Below, piece by piece: positions 17,304 to 28,850 of a DNA stretch of 32,413 nt. The stretch lies in the NCBI RefSeq assembly GCF_000485595.1, contig NW_014578664.1, positions 31,010-63,422 of the forward strand, read 5' to 3'. The notes under the pieces are model-generated. The model ran no database searches. It was not told where the DNA came from and saw only the letters and a program-made list of their open reading frames with translations. A program made the translations under genes and the position numbers. This DNA comes from Priapulus caudatus. Lineage: Eukaryota > Priapulida > Priapulimorpha > Priapulimorphida > Priapulidae. Numbering within the stretch: the first letter of the stretch is position 1; every line of letters begins with the position of its first letter.

Positions 17304-20300
17304 TCATACCATATCATCTCCCATGAACAGCATGGTGGCGACAGGGTCTCGACAGCGGGTGCTGCCGGCCGCCGGAAGCTGGTAGCACATGTGCAGCGCG
17401 CATTCCTCGTCCAACAGCACGTCGTGAAACCTCTGCGACGACTGCTGCAGCGTGACCTGTGCAGGCAGCGGTGACGAATTTGCATGCGCATACGCAGGAC
17501 GCGGTAGGCGAGGGAGGAAGCCGCCTCGTAACAATTGCATCGATGGCTGTCGGAGCCAAAAAATGTAGGTGTCGGAGGTAACAGTCAGGCTATTAAGTTC
17601 TTACACGTGCCATCACACCTACGTGCATATGTAGTGGGCGATCAAGAGGTCTGCTTACTAGGATTGCATAGACCTTGGTCGGAGGAGGCGTAAATGATGT
17701 GTGACAGGGGTAACAATCAACGTTGACCTAGCCGTAAAAAGGGTGCAACACAGATAACAGTCGAGCTACGTTCTCGTGTGATTACGCCCACGTGTTTACA
17801 GCGCAAGGTGCTCCCGACCATCGTGTCAGCACTACCTGCGTCATAAGAGCTCCATGACTGATAACACTGCATTGATTTCGTGGAAATTTCCCATACATGG
17901 GGCCATGCCATATCACCTCTGATAAAGCATGTCAAATTTGCACAACTGATAACAGTGCTGTGATGAGTAGACATCGCATGAATGATCTTGTGAATATATG
18001 ATATAATATATTTGTATGGTAAGGTCAAGGTGCACGTATGACTCGTACAGTTCATTACCTGAGCAAGAAGAGTGGGTATTTCCTTAGGGCTCTGTCTCAG
18101 TGTACGAGAGGAGCCATTGCTAGCAGTACAGGTTTTAGTCTTGTCGAAAGACACTTGTTCCCTTTCAGGCTGTACCTTCGGTTGCTGTGAAAGAAAGTGT
18201 AGCAGTAGTATAGAAGCTTTATTAGAGTTTCATGCTTGTTATCAGTGGTTTATTAACATGCAAATTTTATAACACTGGACGCAACCGGAAGCTACATTTC
18301 TTATCAACAAAAAAAATAAATATGTTTGTATACATACGTTGAGCAAGAGGGTTGAGGGGACCTTTTGATTGCAAATTTGAGTGGTACCAAAAAAAGTATG
18401 GGAACTGCTTTGCTAAAGATTAATGTGAGTGAAGTGCTTTCCAATAATCAAATTTTCTTTTAAACTCGATTTAAAATCGTCACATCACATGCATTTTTGA
18501 TAATCAGAGTTATGCTATACAAAATCCTTACGTCACTCCGGTACCGCTCAAACAGCTTCTCTTCCAGCGCCTGCAGGCCCACGGTCGGCGTCGGTGGCAA
18601 CGCGCTTGACAGGTTGATTGTGTCCTCAAATAGCGGGCGGTGGGCGGGTTTAGCCACCCCTGACAGGTGCTGTGCCACCGTGTAGCTGATCGCGGCGTTT
18701 CTCATCGCCAGCGGAGTCCTGATGGGGGCGCTGACAGCGCGTGCCTCCGCGCAGCGCCGGTGCACCTGCGGCGTCGCCAGCAGCGACGAGGTCAACCTCG
18801 CCGGGGTCGGAGCTACGCCGGCGCCCTCTGCATGCAGCAGCACAGCGGGCGCAAACGTCGCAGCGGGCGTGCGCGGCGGCTTCTTGACGGCCGTCGAGAC
18901 GAACGGTGGAGCAAAGCTGTTGGTGAGACTGTAGTCTATGTGAGCGGCGGGCGTGCCGGCGAGGAGGCCAGCAATGACGGACGCATCTTCCTCGCGCGAC
19001 AGACCGCCAGAGGCCGCCACCGGTGTCTCAGTCGCCGCCGTGGCTCTTCTACTGAGGGTGGCTGCAGCGGGCGCCTTGAACATGCCATCCTTCACAGTGG
19101 GCTCACAGCCATGCTCTACACGGGTCTTCACGGTGGGTTCAGAACCCCGCGGGCTGTCTGTGCGGGTCGTTGCGCTAGGTTCTAAACCACGGTGGCTCTC
19201 AGAGTGGCTCTTCCCAGAGAGGAAGCTCGAGTCTTGCTTCTTCGCTGCAGAAGAGCTTGACATCAGCGTCTGCAGCTCCCTCTGGAGAAGATCAATGCTG
19301 CCCTCTATATCAACGGTTTTGGAGATGCCGTGCGTGGCCCCGACAGAGGATGCCTGTAGCCGAAGCAGCTCCATCTGCTGCTTCTGGATCAGCTCCAGGC
19401 ACTGCAGTATGTGCTGGCTCGTCGTGTCGTCGTAGAACAGGGGCCGCCTCGACTCGCCGACCTCCCTCGCCTCGCTCGCGCTCGTAGCGCTGCCGCTGTC
19501 GTTCGACTTTGCCTCGCGTGTCTCACTCGCCTCCGCGACGCAGCTTCTCGCGCTGTCCGAGGAGGTGCCACCTGCGACTGCTGGCTGCTGCTGTGAGGCG
19601 GTTCTCCCCAGACGTCGTCGATCTGTCACCTTCTCCGTCACCGACTCGGTGTCCTCTCTCCACGCTCTCACGCGCGGGTCGGTGCGCGCATTACGTGACC
19701 TACCAGACGCAGCCGCGCCTCGACCGAGACACCCCGCCAGCTCTCCAACGTTGTAACCGCACGGACGATTCGGCTGACGGTCATCCTCGCTGCTCTGCGT
19801 CCCCGACTCTGGCCGCTGCCGCTGCTGCTGCTGCTGAAGCTGATTCGGCTGACCACGATTCTGCGAGAGGATATGTCACAAATCATTTTAACAATACAAC
19901 CGACATTGTTTGCTAACACCTCCCAACGAAAATCGTGTTTGCCTAACCCCTCGCTGCCATGCTCACCATAAAAATCGTGTTATCACATGTGCATATGTTA
20001 TTGTGCATATCATGAGCATTAACTTGCATAGACAAATAATGTGGGAAAGATGCATGCAAACAATCAGAGTGAGAATTGGTTTAACCTTCCCGGTTGTCAC
20101 ATCTTGTGACATAATAAAGCTAATAAACTGACCTGTACAGTCCCACTGTGTGTTGTGTGCATGTGAGCAATCGGCTCGCTGATCGAGTCCGTAGTCCGAT
20201 CGAGTAGGAAATCTTTGGCTCGACTGTGACCTTCACCGTTGTGACCTTCAGCTTCTGCTATCCGTTGAATTTCCAGCTCTAGGAGTTTCTCTTTCTCATC

Positions 20301-23300
20301 CAGCTCCTAAATTTAAACAGAAATATAAAACACTACATCTACAAAACTATTTGCAACAGCATGCAGCATTTTAAAGCTGTTACTTTATGTTCCCTTATTA
20401 TTCTATAGACATATAAATAATCAGATATAGATTCTTATTATGTGCATAGATTTTAATGTTTTCCACCTTTAGCTGATTGAATACTGTCGTGTTTAGACCG
20501 AGGCTGTCGTCCAAGCTCGCACTGTTATCGGGACTGCATTCATAAGACCGGCAGCTTTCTCCAGCAATCGGCAATGGCGGATCCTCTCCAAAGGTCAATG
20601 TTTTGGCCACCACGTCCTACGAACAAAACACATTATACACAAACATACCCATACGCATGTGTACAGTATTAAACAGTATATCCGATGTACGAAAATTGAA
20701 AGATTCAGATAGCACTTACTATGTATTTTGATGTACACTACAGCTCTATAATATTGGTACATACATCTTTAAAAGTTAACCAAAATTATATCGATTTTTT
20801 TTGGTGTGAAAAACCTTTTGCACTCTGCTGTGCGATACATCTTTGTTGGCCATGTGATCCAAATTCTCCTGGTTCTTCTTCTTGCCTGTCTTTTGTTCAG
20901 TAGTGACTCTATCATTTTGCAGGACTGGTGAAGGTTTCATATCCTTGGGCACCCGACGTGCCTGCAGTAGAGGTACCCAACCATTCATTCCACACTTCCC
21001 TAATGACCCAAGTGAGAAACTACAACATACTCAAGCATTTCACTTCACAAGCACCATACGTCTGTACGTGGTTCTTTGCTCTTCTCAAGAACAAACGAAA
21101 CTGTTTTCAAACTGCTAGTTGCTATCGAGTTATAATGCAGTGCTTATTAACTTAAATTACCATTCTTTGTGCACTCATCTTCTGCGTGCTACTAACTTTT
21201 GGCTCCATGTGGCCAAAGACGTTAGTTATCCGCACTGAGTCGTATATCGACAGCCTGCTAGTCCTCTGTAGAAGCATGGATGTTGGGCTGGTGACCATAG
21301 CTTTGGGTGTGTAAGCATTATACAAGGATGACCTACAAATATGAAATGAGAATGTGAATATACACACACACACGTACAAGCACGCACGCACGCACGCACA
21401 GGCACGCACGCACACACACACAACCACACACGCACACATATATACATATACATATATGCCAATAACGTTGGGTATATATAAATATGGTGTTACTCATATT
21501 TATTCTAATTTTTCTGTGAGATCTGTGTTCATTCTGTGTATATTGTGTTTCAAAATTATGAATCTTAAACATATAATGTGATATTATAGCGCTATCAATC
21601 TGTTATTAAAATTATCTATACTGAAGTTGTTAGGGCATCAAATCAGTGAGTGCTCGCAACTCAACAAATTATTGTAACTCTGACATGCCTGGTTGCATGA
21701 GCCCTCTCCTGTGCTGGCATCCTCATTGCTGCCGGTGTATGTTTGTTACCATGGTTACTCTGTTGAACCTTGCCATGTAGTGACGGTCGGAGAGGTGCTA
21801 CAGTGGCAACACATATAAAATTGTGATTTCCCAAATCTTTGCAATATCTACTATACCTTTAGTGAAGAGTAAATTTCATGACACACAGTTGTTCCTCGGG
21901 AGTACTCGTTTACTTCAAACTTTATAAACTAGAGACAAGGTATTCTACTAATCCTATGCCTAATGTATTAGAGAGGTCCCATTACAATTTTTCAAATAGC
22001 TAAATACATGCCTAATTAATAATTATAATTATAATTAATAATACCTGATGCTTGTATCCATAACACAAAGCAGTGTGATTGATTACAGAACGGAATAACA
22101 AACATTATACATACATACATATATAAATATATAAACATTAACTTGCCATCATTTTCATCATTCTCATCCAACTCAGAAAACACTCGTTTCATTCTGTCTC
22201 TGTATGAAGTGTAAAATTCGTTAGCATTTTGGTATGGTCGAGAAACAGCATCATATATAGACATTCTTGGCCCCTAAGTAAAAAAAAAACATGGAAAACC
22301 AATCAATGCTCACACTTAAACCAGTTCTTGCCTACAACAAAAACATTCATTTTATAAAGATCTATCAGTCACCTGTGAAATAACATATGGCTATAGACAC
22401 ACCTGAGCTGAAGTTAACTTACTACGATAAACATTGGCAAAAATATGTGAAAGCTAGAAAGACACACAATTCTGATATAACGCAGACTATTTTTTGGAAA
22501 CTGAAACAAAGTAGATGTTGCGATGCGATGCAATCTATACCAATGCAAGCTGCAAAGTTTTGCAAGACAAGTTGAGCAGAGCTCACCTCTCTAGGCTGCT
22601 GCTGTTTTCGTGTACTCCTACCGCCATATGTCTGTCGGGTTATATTGTTGGCCACTGGCTGCTTCCGGAGGGCTCCAGCAATACCCGTATTATCGATTAT
22701 GCTTGCCAGGGCATTATTGTCGACTTCAAATTCAATGTTATATGCTGAAATATGAAACACGTGTTTCTTTCCTCCCGACATTCTGAATTTCTCTGATATA
22801 TAAATGTGCTGAATAGAATATGTGTAATTACAATATGATACTAATTAATGCTGATGGTTCGTTTACCATAACTTTGGATTATAGATAAATGATGCTTTCA
22901 TGGGATATTCTTATCACAAACTCCCGCTATATTACCTTCCTGCTCTTCCACAAATGATTTTCTCGGCTTCTTACTGGAGCCGATCAACCCATTGCTTCTA
23001 TTCCCCGACTTCTGCTGTATGTTTGTCCGGCTAGAGTTACCAGATGAATCATTGTTGAGTCGTGTGCGTAAAAAATCGCTTGGAAGCTGACCTAGAACAC
23101 GTCTCGACTGGGGGGTGCTGGGAGTTTTATGCTGGATGCGTTGAGTGCCCGATTTTGCAGTGTGCTCACTACCTTTTCTATTTCTGAAAAGACGATTGCA
23201 GAATGTGTACCTACAGTAAATCAGTTTCAATATAACTACATGCCTAGCAATATGATCCATCAACTGTCACATGGGCTTTGCAACGTTTGACATACTGTTA

Positions 23301-24217
23301 GACTAATGCATTAGAACTTTAGATAGGCACTTAGCTTTAATTGTGTATCTCACTAAAAAATAGATGTTACAAAATTGAAAGGTACATAAATCATAACGGC
23401 CCACATTTTAAGCAATCATGGGAAACTTCCTATCAGTATTAGGAAAAAACGCTCTGGAATATATTTTCTCATGATAGCAATTGGATTTTATGCAAAACCT
23501 AAATGCAAAAGAACATTCCTTACTCATTTTTCTCACCTACCATGTAACCTAGTCATTTAAATGCATGTATACTTGAAAAGAAACACTTGAAGGACTATAC
23601 CTAGGTACAGCAGCTATAGTCGCTCTGCCTTGTAACACTGAATGTTGTGAGAGACCTTCATGCTTCAAAATACTCTGTAGTGCCTCCGGATCAGCTTCAA
23701 AGTCCTGCTCCCATAGAACATCCTTTGGCTGGGTAGGTGCATAACTCAATTGACTATTGAAATCAAACTCGTGCACCTGATAAAAAAATATCCAGTAAGA
23801 TTGGAATGAAAATAGCCAACTAATCTTTATAGCAATTTAAGATGACACAATTATGCAGATATCTGTCTTGATGTACTTATATAGGAAAATCTTCTAAACA
23901 GTATAATTTTATAAACCGACATGTATATATACTAAATTAATGACCATTTTGCTGTGAAACCGAGTTGTCTTTAAACTACAACCATCCTTACACTGGTATT
24001 GGCTTTTTTGCAGCACAACTTCCCTCTATCGAGTTGTGATTGCCACTGCTGATGAAGCTGATTGAAGTTTGGGATAGGCTTAACCCGGCTCGTCTTGCTG
24101 TTCACATTTGAGGGTTTGGAGCTTATAGTTGCTAATTTAGATTTAGAAACAATGAAGGATGATCTCCCAGCTAAAATTGAGTCTCTAGTTCTGCTGCCAA
24201 CTGGGCGAGGAAGTTTA
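17304..24217 (-). CDS. TROAP: Tastin (trophinin-associated protein) homologue, 13 exons, first exon missing
   Basis: Tastin is a microtubule- and centrosome-associated protein needed for bipolar spindles. Exons, 5' to 3': 24217-23992, 23776-23601, 23183-22936, 22744-22587, 22273-22147, 21797-21689, 21332-21161, 20961-20815, 20616-20467, 20306-20133, 19860-18532, 18184-18059, 17546-17304. All phases agree, giving ~1127 codons and a TGA at 17306-17304; human tastin is ~780 residues. Evidence from remembered tastin: near-N-terminal KLPRPVGSRTR; FEADPEALQSILKHEGL; and the C-terminal block SSQRFHDVLLDEECALH...GSTRCRDPVATML. The 1.33 kb exon holds a Q-run, a likely coiled coil (LELIQKQQMELLRLQ), a Ser/Pro/Ala-rich low-complexity middle and ALEEKLFERY; it is much more GC-rich than its flanks. 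A second FEVDNNALASIIDNTGI motif suggests an internal duplication. Two introns appear to use GC donors (after 22147 and 21689). The start exon was not found; exon 21797-21689 is the least certain. Confidence 0.82.
21357..21436. repeat. CA/CGCA microsatellite in a tastin-like intron
   Basis: ACAC, ACGC and GCAC repeats followed by TATA-rich sequence. It produces cysteine/valine-rich false ORFs on the minus strand. Confidence 0.85.
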
Positions 24218-25782
24218 CTGAAAAAAAATAAAACTTCAACATTAATAATATTTATATTACCATTTGGTTGCCACATTATTCTTGCATAGTAATAGTGCCT
24301 CATCGCTTTAAGAAACAGTCATGTATTTTAAGACAGCTGTTATTCTCACAGCTGCCTCAAGCTGCATTCATAATGATATTAAATTTGCATGGCAATATAT
24401 ATACAGATTAGCTCTACTTAAATAGCTCTTCGCTCTGCCAGAGATGAAGCATAGGGGCTCATAACTATAGTGATATATATGCTCATGTTGGCAACACACT
24501 TCCCATACATGTATTCAACCATTTAGCTGATCAATTTGATGTTATTACGAGATTATAATATTATCAAGAGCTTGATCATTATACATGTATGTATTATTAG
24601 CGACTAATTTCAACCGAATTATTTTAGCGAAAATCATACTCCTCTGCCTCTAATGTTTCTACCTTTTCCATCAGACATTTCTTAACACTATACTTAAAAC
24701 TAGAATAAACAGAATTTGTCCTAACTTGCTGTGGTAGAGAGTTCCAAGCTTCAATTGCAGTTTTTCCCACTGCTTCCCACCCTCGGTTTAAAAATAGACA
24801 TCTCACCTTCCCTTGTATTGAAACTATGGACTTCTGACGTTAACATGGAACCTTCTCTGTCATATACTGTGGGCCAAGATTATGTAATATTTTAAAAACG
24901 CTATTGACCTTCAGTTGCATTACCCTGAACTCTACAGGTACCCAATTTACAGCCTTGAACTCTCTAGCACCTATGTGTATTCTAGTACCTACTACCTAGG
25001 TTGAGAACACATCTAATTACTAATGGCTTTATTTTGACACCCTTGCAGGTTAGCCCTTGTGCGCTTTGTGAGACTGCTGTACCATATACTGCTTGCATAG
25101 TCAAAATGACATATTGAATGGAAGAAACTAGTAATCTTTTACATGCCGTGTTTAAATACATAGCTTTTCTGGAAAGAAATTTCATTCAAATTCAAAATTC
25201 AAATCTATTGTTAACCTTTTTTACAACCTTAATTCCCGTTACCTCACCACTCATGGAGTCTTCCAAGTCTATTCCTAGATACTTAACTGTATTTTTATGT
25301 GCAATTGCCACCCCATTACATCTGATATCCAGTTTTGGATTATCCCTGAGTTTGTGTTTAGTTCCAAAAAAATGGAAGTCTGTTTTTCCAAGATGCAAGG
25401 ATAAATTATTATCATTGAGCCAATTATTAATGGAATGCAATTCTCTACTTAATTCTTCATGTATAGCCTGTACCTCTGTCCCTGAAACTACTAAGGCCGA
25501 ATCGTCAGCATATAATAAAAGCTTGACGTTAACTGCCTTTGCCATGTTATTAACATAAATCAGAAATAACAGAGGACCCAAAATCGAGCCTTGTGGTACT
25601 CAACATGCAATAGGGTCCTTATTAGAGAAGGTATACCTCCTACATCAGTTATTTAGCTTCTACCAGAGAGATAAGCACCGAACCATTTTACAGTCCTAAT
25701 ATCCATTCCCATAATTTGAGCTTGGTAGTAGAATTTTATGTCAAGCAGTATATCATAAAGCTTTTTGAAGATCTTAAATAAA

Positions 25783-25881
25783 GGGCGGCCGCGCCCGCCC
25801 CCCCGGTGCGCCGCCAGCCGGTGGCCGGTCGCCCGGCCCGGGGGCGCGCGGGCCCCGCCCGCCCCCCGGGCCGGCGGCGGC
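25783..25881. other. ~100 bp extreme-GC insert in the LINE
   Basis: Almost pure G/C starting GGGCGGCCGCGCCCG (includes a NotI-type GCGGCCGC) inside a ~35% GC region. The duplicate LINE (around 30405) lacks it: GAAGATCTAATAAAATC.. continues directly there. Not coding in any convincing way. It could be a real insertion or an assembly or base-calling artefact. Confidence 0.8.
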
Positions 25882-26407
25882 GCAAATACAGATACGATTC
25901 TTTTGTCCGACTGCATTACGAGAAAATGAGTTAGATGAATTAAGACTTGTGTGCCAGTGAGAAAAATTATGAATCTAAAGGCATATTGGAACTCCGTACG
26001 AGCAACTGAAATTTTTATTAAATATTTGCTCTACGTTATAGGCTAGCTATCGCTCTTGAAAACTCTTGGACATGAACACTGAAAATTGACACAGGCACTA
26101 TATAGTTTCCGGATCTGTTTTGCATGTTTTTATGTATCGAATGACCCTTCCGAAGCTCATGTCATCAGGGATTTTTCCTTATGGATGAATGACTGTGTGA
26201 TTACATGTTACAGAGCTGAGCAATATAACGTTGGTCATCTTTTATAGAATTTTGCGGGAATATATCTAACCCAATTAGCCTTACGCAGTGACCTTATTAA
26301 TGTTTGTTCAGGCACCCGTACTCTTCGCATCTCCCACGTTTGTATAAAGTAGAATGAATTTGTCTGGCTATCACCTCTGGTCGGCCTAGATGAATAAATA
26401 ATTTTAA

Positions 26408-26721
26408 CGAGTGGCTAGAGTAACGGTGGAGCCGTCGGTGTTCAAGCCCCTTTTCTTGGCGTTGATGTTAGGGTTAGGGTAGATTAGGGTTAGGGCTTAG
26501 GTTTGAGGGTTATGGTTAGGGTTGAGGTTTAGGTAGGTTAGGGTTCTGAGCTCCACTAAACTCTCAAATCGTGAAATTTGATTTCCCAAGGCGTTTATTT
26601 GCGAATCTGCGCCACCGCGTGCCATACTTTGTCTCGTTAATATGAAAGCCGACATGGACTCCCGTAACCGTAGCCTCGGAGACATTAAGATACGGCTACC
26701 GTAGCCCGTAGCCACTTTCCG
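26408..26721. mobile_element. TIR element M2 with TTAGGG-like core, copy 1
   Basis: Flanked by TAATTTTAA on both sides (26399-26407, 26722-26730), a 9 bp target duplication in the LINE. The left end starts CGAGTGGCTAGAG and the right end is the inverse of a GTGGCTACGG-type sequence. 26465-26543 is made of TTAGGG/TTAGGTTT-like repeats. No ORF. 8-10 bp duplications are typical of Mutator-like elements; that class is inferred only. Confidence 0.75.
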
Positions 26722-26999
26722 TAATTTTAAGACTAATCTCATCATAAGTCGCCTTCCTTGTTGTGGTAATCTCACCAATGTTGAGGCGCCACACTTGTTG
26801 AAATACTGTTTAAAATTAAGTTTGTCAAACAATTGAGTTCGTCAAATGCTTCACATTTGAATGTGTCAAACATATATTTTCTCATAATTTTTTTAGCCTG
26901 CTAGTATAGTATATAGGTGGGGCGAGTGACGTAATTCCCTTAGCAATACGTCGGTGGGCCGCGAGCGATGAAAAAAGCGCGAACCGCTGGAGCGTCTAT

Positions 27000-27459
27000 A
27001 TTAAGCCGGTACCAGAGATGATCTGTACTCATATATTTTGGCTAATAGTATAGATCTGACCTAATCGTGGGCGTTCAATAAGATCTAATATTGACAGAGA
27101 TGTATAGCTAAGACATGTCTATAGGTATCTAGAATGGTATTAAATGCAGAAAGTCTCCGTACGGCTTGAATTCATAACTACTACAGCTGGAATATTGGGT
27201 TTATTGACACAGCGAAGCGGCAACAAATTAGTCATGCTATTTTTTTTTTTTTTTTTTTGTTTGTCCCTTGCACGATTAGTTACGGCGCGCAGAAGCAAAA
27301 TTCAGGATGATTTAAATTTTTAATAATTCTTAGTATTCACTCTATAGACTACATGTCTTTAGCTTATACTCTCGTGAATATTGCAGTAATTGAGAACGAT
27401 TAGTGCATTATATTGAGCAAATATATGTGTAGGTAATCTCCGGAGTATCGGCTTGAACG
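27000..27459. mobile_element. Long inverted-repeat element, copy 1 (indel-noisy)
   Basis: Left arm ~27000-27133 (from TTAAGCCGGTACC to GTATCTAGAAT) pairs with right arm ~27330-27459 (ending TATCGGCTTGAA). The spacer includes an 18-19 nt T run (27240-27258) and extra partial copies of the arm. It corresponds to 31412-31820 but with numerous indels. Confidence 0.65.
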
Positions 27460-27559
27460 TGCCGGACCGCCTGAAGTGGAGTGCCGATGCTGTTCAAGAG
27501 TAGAGATGATGTCCAGGATTGAGACTATGTCATTTTCCGTAAGATGGTGGGGTAGCCGC

Positions 27560-27960
27560 ATTTTCAACTGCGAGCACGGGTGTTCTTAAGGGTCTTCTTC
27601 TGTTTCATTTTTCGACCGAGAAACATTATGTGGACTTCAGCAGAAGTGTGCAAAAACTGCTTTTTCAGCGAGAGCTACTCGCCCGTTTTCGACACTGTTT
27701 TCCACCATTGGCTACGGCCGTCTCGTTCTCGTTGACTGAATTGCTGGTTGCCATGCGTCTCTCCTCTCGAGCTAGGCAGCTCAAAGAATGATCATATTCT
27801 TGTCACTTGAAGAGGACTGTGATTGGCGGCATCCAACACCACAATGTATTTAAATTCAGCTTGGCCTATGGCGCTGCGTGGCATTGAGCGTGTGTTACTA
27901 CGGGTTGTTCATTGGCTCGAATCTACATCCGGTCAAATAGTCAAAAGTTCCCGGATGTCC
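27560..27960. other. Unassigned segment between LINE pieces
   Basis: Mixed-composition sequence not recognised as LINE. On the minus strand it has CCAAT-like and TTTAAATA motifs upstream of a 29-codon ORF beginning MATSNSVNENETAV. It could be the remains of another insertion, or a promoter/first exon. No firm assignment. Confidence 0.3.
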
Positions 27961-28085
27961 GCCCGCACCTATACCACGCCCAAGTTACTGATTCCCTTAT
28001 TTTTCATTCTCATACTCTTCAAAGTCTGCCATAATTTGTTAGGGTCATTTTTGTGGTCCTCAACCTTTTCCGTATAGTAAGTAGC

Positions 28086-28510
28086 GCTGAGAGGGTCTAT
28101 GTCCCCCAGGGTACTGCCGGAACGTATCCTGGGTACGGTCCGGTATACCGGAACGTACCCAGGTACTATGTAATATGCCGGACAGTACCTCGCCTACTTC
28201 ACTAACGAGTCTAGGGAGTCGCCTACGCCTACTCCCTAACTCTAACCCGGCCTAACTCTAACCCTAATCCTAACCCGGCCTAACTCTAACCCTTATCCTA
28301 ACCCGGCCTAACTCTAACCCTAATCCTAACCCGGCCTAACTCTAACCCTAATCCTAACCCGGCCTAACTCTAACCCTAATCCTAACCCGGCCTAACTCTA
28401 ACCCTTATCCTAACCCGGCCTAACTCTAACCCTAATCCTAACCCTAACCATATCAAATAGTGACCATGGTACGTTCCGGCAGTACCCTGGGGGACATAGA
28501 CCCTATGAGC
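28086..28510. mobile_element. TIR element M1 with CCCTAA/CCCGGCC core
   Basis: 425 bp flanked by perfect 9 bp direct repeats GTAAGTAGC (28077-28085, 28511-28519) that interrupt LINE coding sequence (..KAKATY|YTEKVED..). Termini are ~41 bp inverted repeats sharing GGGTCTATGTCCCCCAGGG and TACTGCCGGAACGTA, with two or three mismatches near the tip (GCTGAGA vs GCTCATA). The core (28237-28448) is ~7 copies of a 28 bp unit built from TAACTCTAACCCTAATCC and TAACCCGGCC. No ORF. Mutator-like by TSD length, inferred. Confidence 0.9.
28237..28448. repeat. Telomere-like 28 bp tandem array inside M1
   Basis: Units alternate CTAACTCTAACCCTAATCC or ..CCCTTATCC with TAACCCGGCC. It resembles degenerate TTAGGG telomere sequence read on the other strand but is bounded by the TIRs. 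Confidence 0.9.
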
Positions 28511-28677
28511 GTAAGTAGCCTTTGCTTTCTTAATTTTATTTTGAACTTTGTTTCTAAGCAATCTAAAATCCTTGTATGTAAATTCATCTTTACTCCTCTT
28601 ATGAAGCAGTAATTTTCTATCTTGTTCCAGAATAAGCTCCCTAATCTCACAATCAAACCATGGCTCAGTTCTTTGTT

Positions 28678-28769
28678 TAGATACAATAATGTAACCCAAA
28701 CCCAAAAGAGGATAGGGGTTACATTATTACCCCCTATCCTCTTGGGTTTGGGTTACATTATTGTATCTA
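28678..28769. mobile_element. 92 bp hairpin element H1 with 9 bp target duplication
   Basis: TTCTTTGTT lies on both sides (28669-28677, 28770-28778). The element is one near-perfect hairpin: the left arm starts TAGATACAATAATGTAACCC and continues AAACCCAAAAGAGGATAGGGG; the right arm is its complement with a 2 nt indel; the loop is TTACATTATTA. The flanking LINE reads across the site (..LLNKLEYNK / QRTEPWFDC..). Confidence 0.9.
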
Positions 28770-28850
28770 TTCTTTGTTATATTCTAACTTGTTTAATAGG
28801 GGCGACAGTGTCAGATTTAGATCAGTGTTAGATTTGTAACGCTGGTTTGT

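Larger units (their letters stand above)
24624..28850 (-). pseudogene. CR1/L2-like LINE, minus strand, heavily interrupted (copy 1)
   Basis: Pieces 5' to 3' on the minus strand: linker upstream of RT (LNLTLSPLLNKLEYNK; TEPWFDCEIRELILEQDRK; YYTEKVEDHKNDPNKLWQ) between 28840 and 27965; FNKYFTSVAS-type sequence near 26800; GKAIGLDNIPAKFIKDG and HVINMS-like blocks in 26400-26200 (clearer in copy 2); motif A region and WFGAYLSGR near 25700; VPQGSILGPLLFLIYVNN and LLLYADDSALVV (25581-25480); KYLGIDLEDSMSG; ARKAMYLNT-like thumb; and the CR1/L2-type ending KTAIEAWNSLPQQVRTN...EEYDFR with stop at 24626-24624. YADD is intact, but stops (TGA before VPQGS, TAA after LSGRS) and frameshifts (e.g. ~25190) kill the copy. 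Nested in it: 25783-25881, 26408-26721, an inverted-repeat block to ~27960, 28086-28510 and 28678-28769. Confidence 0.85.

Noticed and set aside
18667-19435. Long plus-strand ORFs (172 and 160 codons)
   Set aside because: Antisense shadows of the GC-rich 1.33 kb exon of the minus-strand tastin-like gene, whose frame is supported by homology and splice phase.
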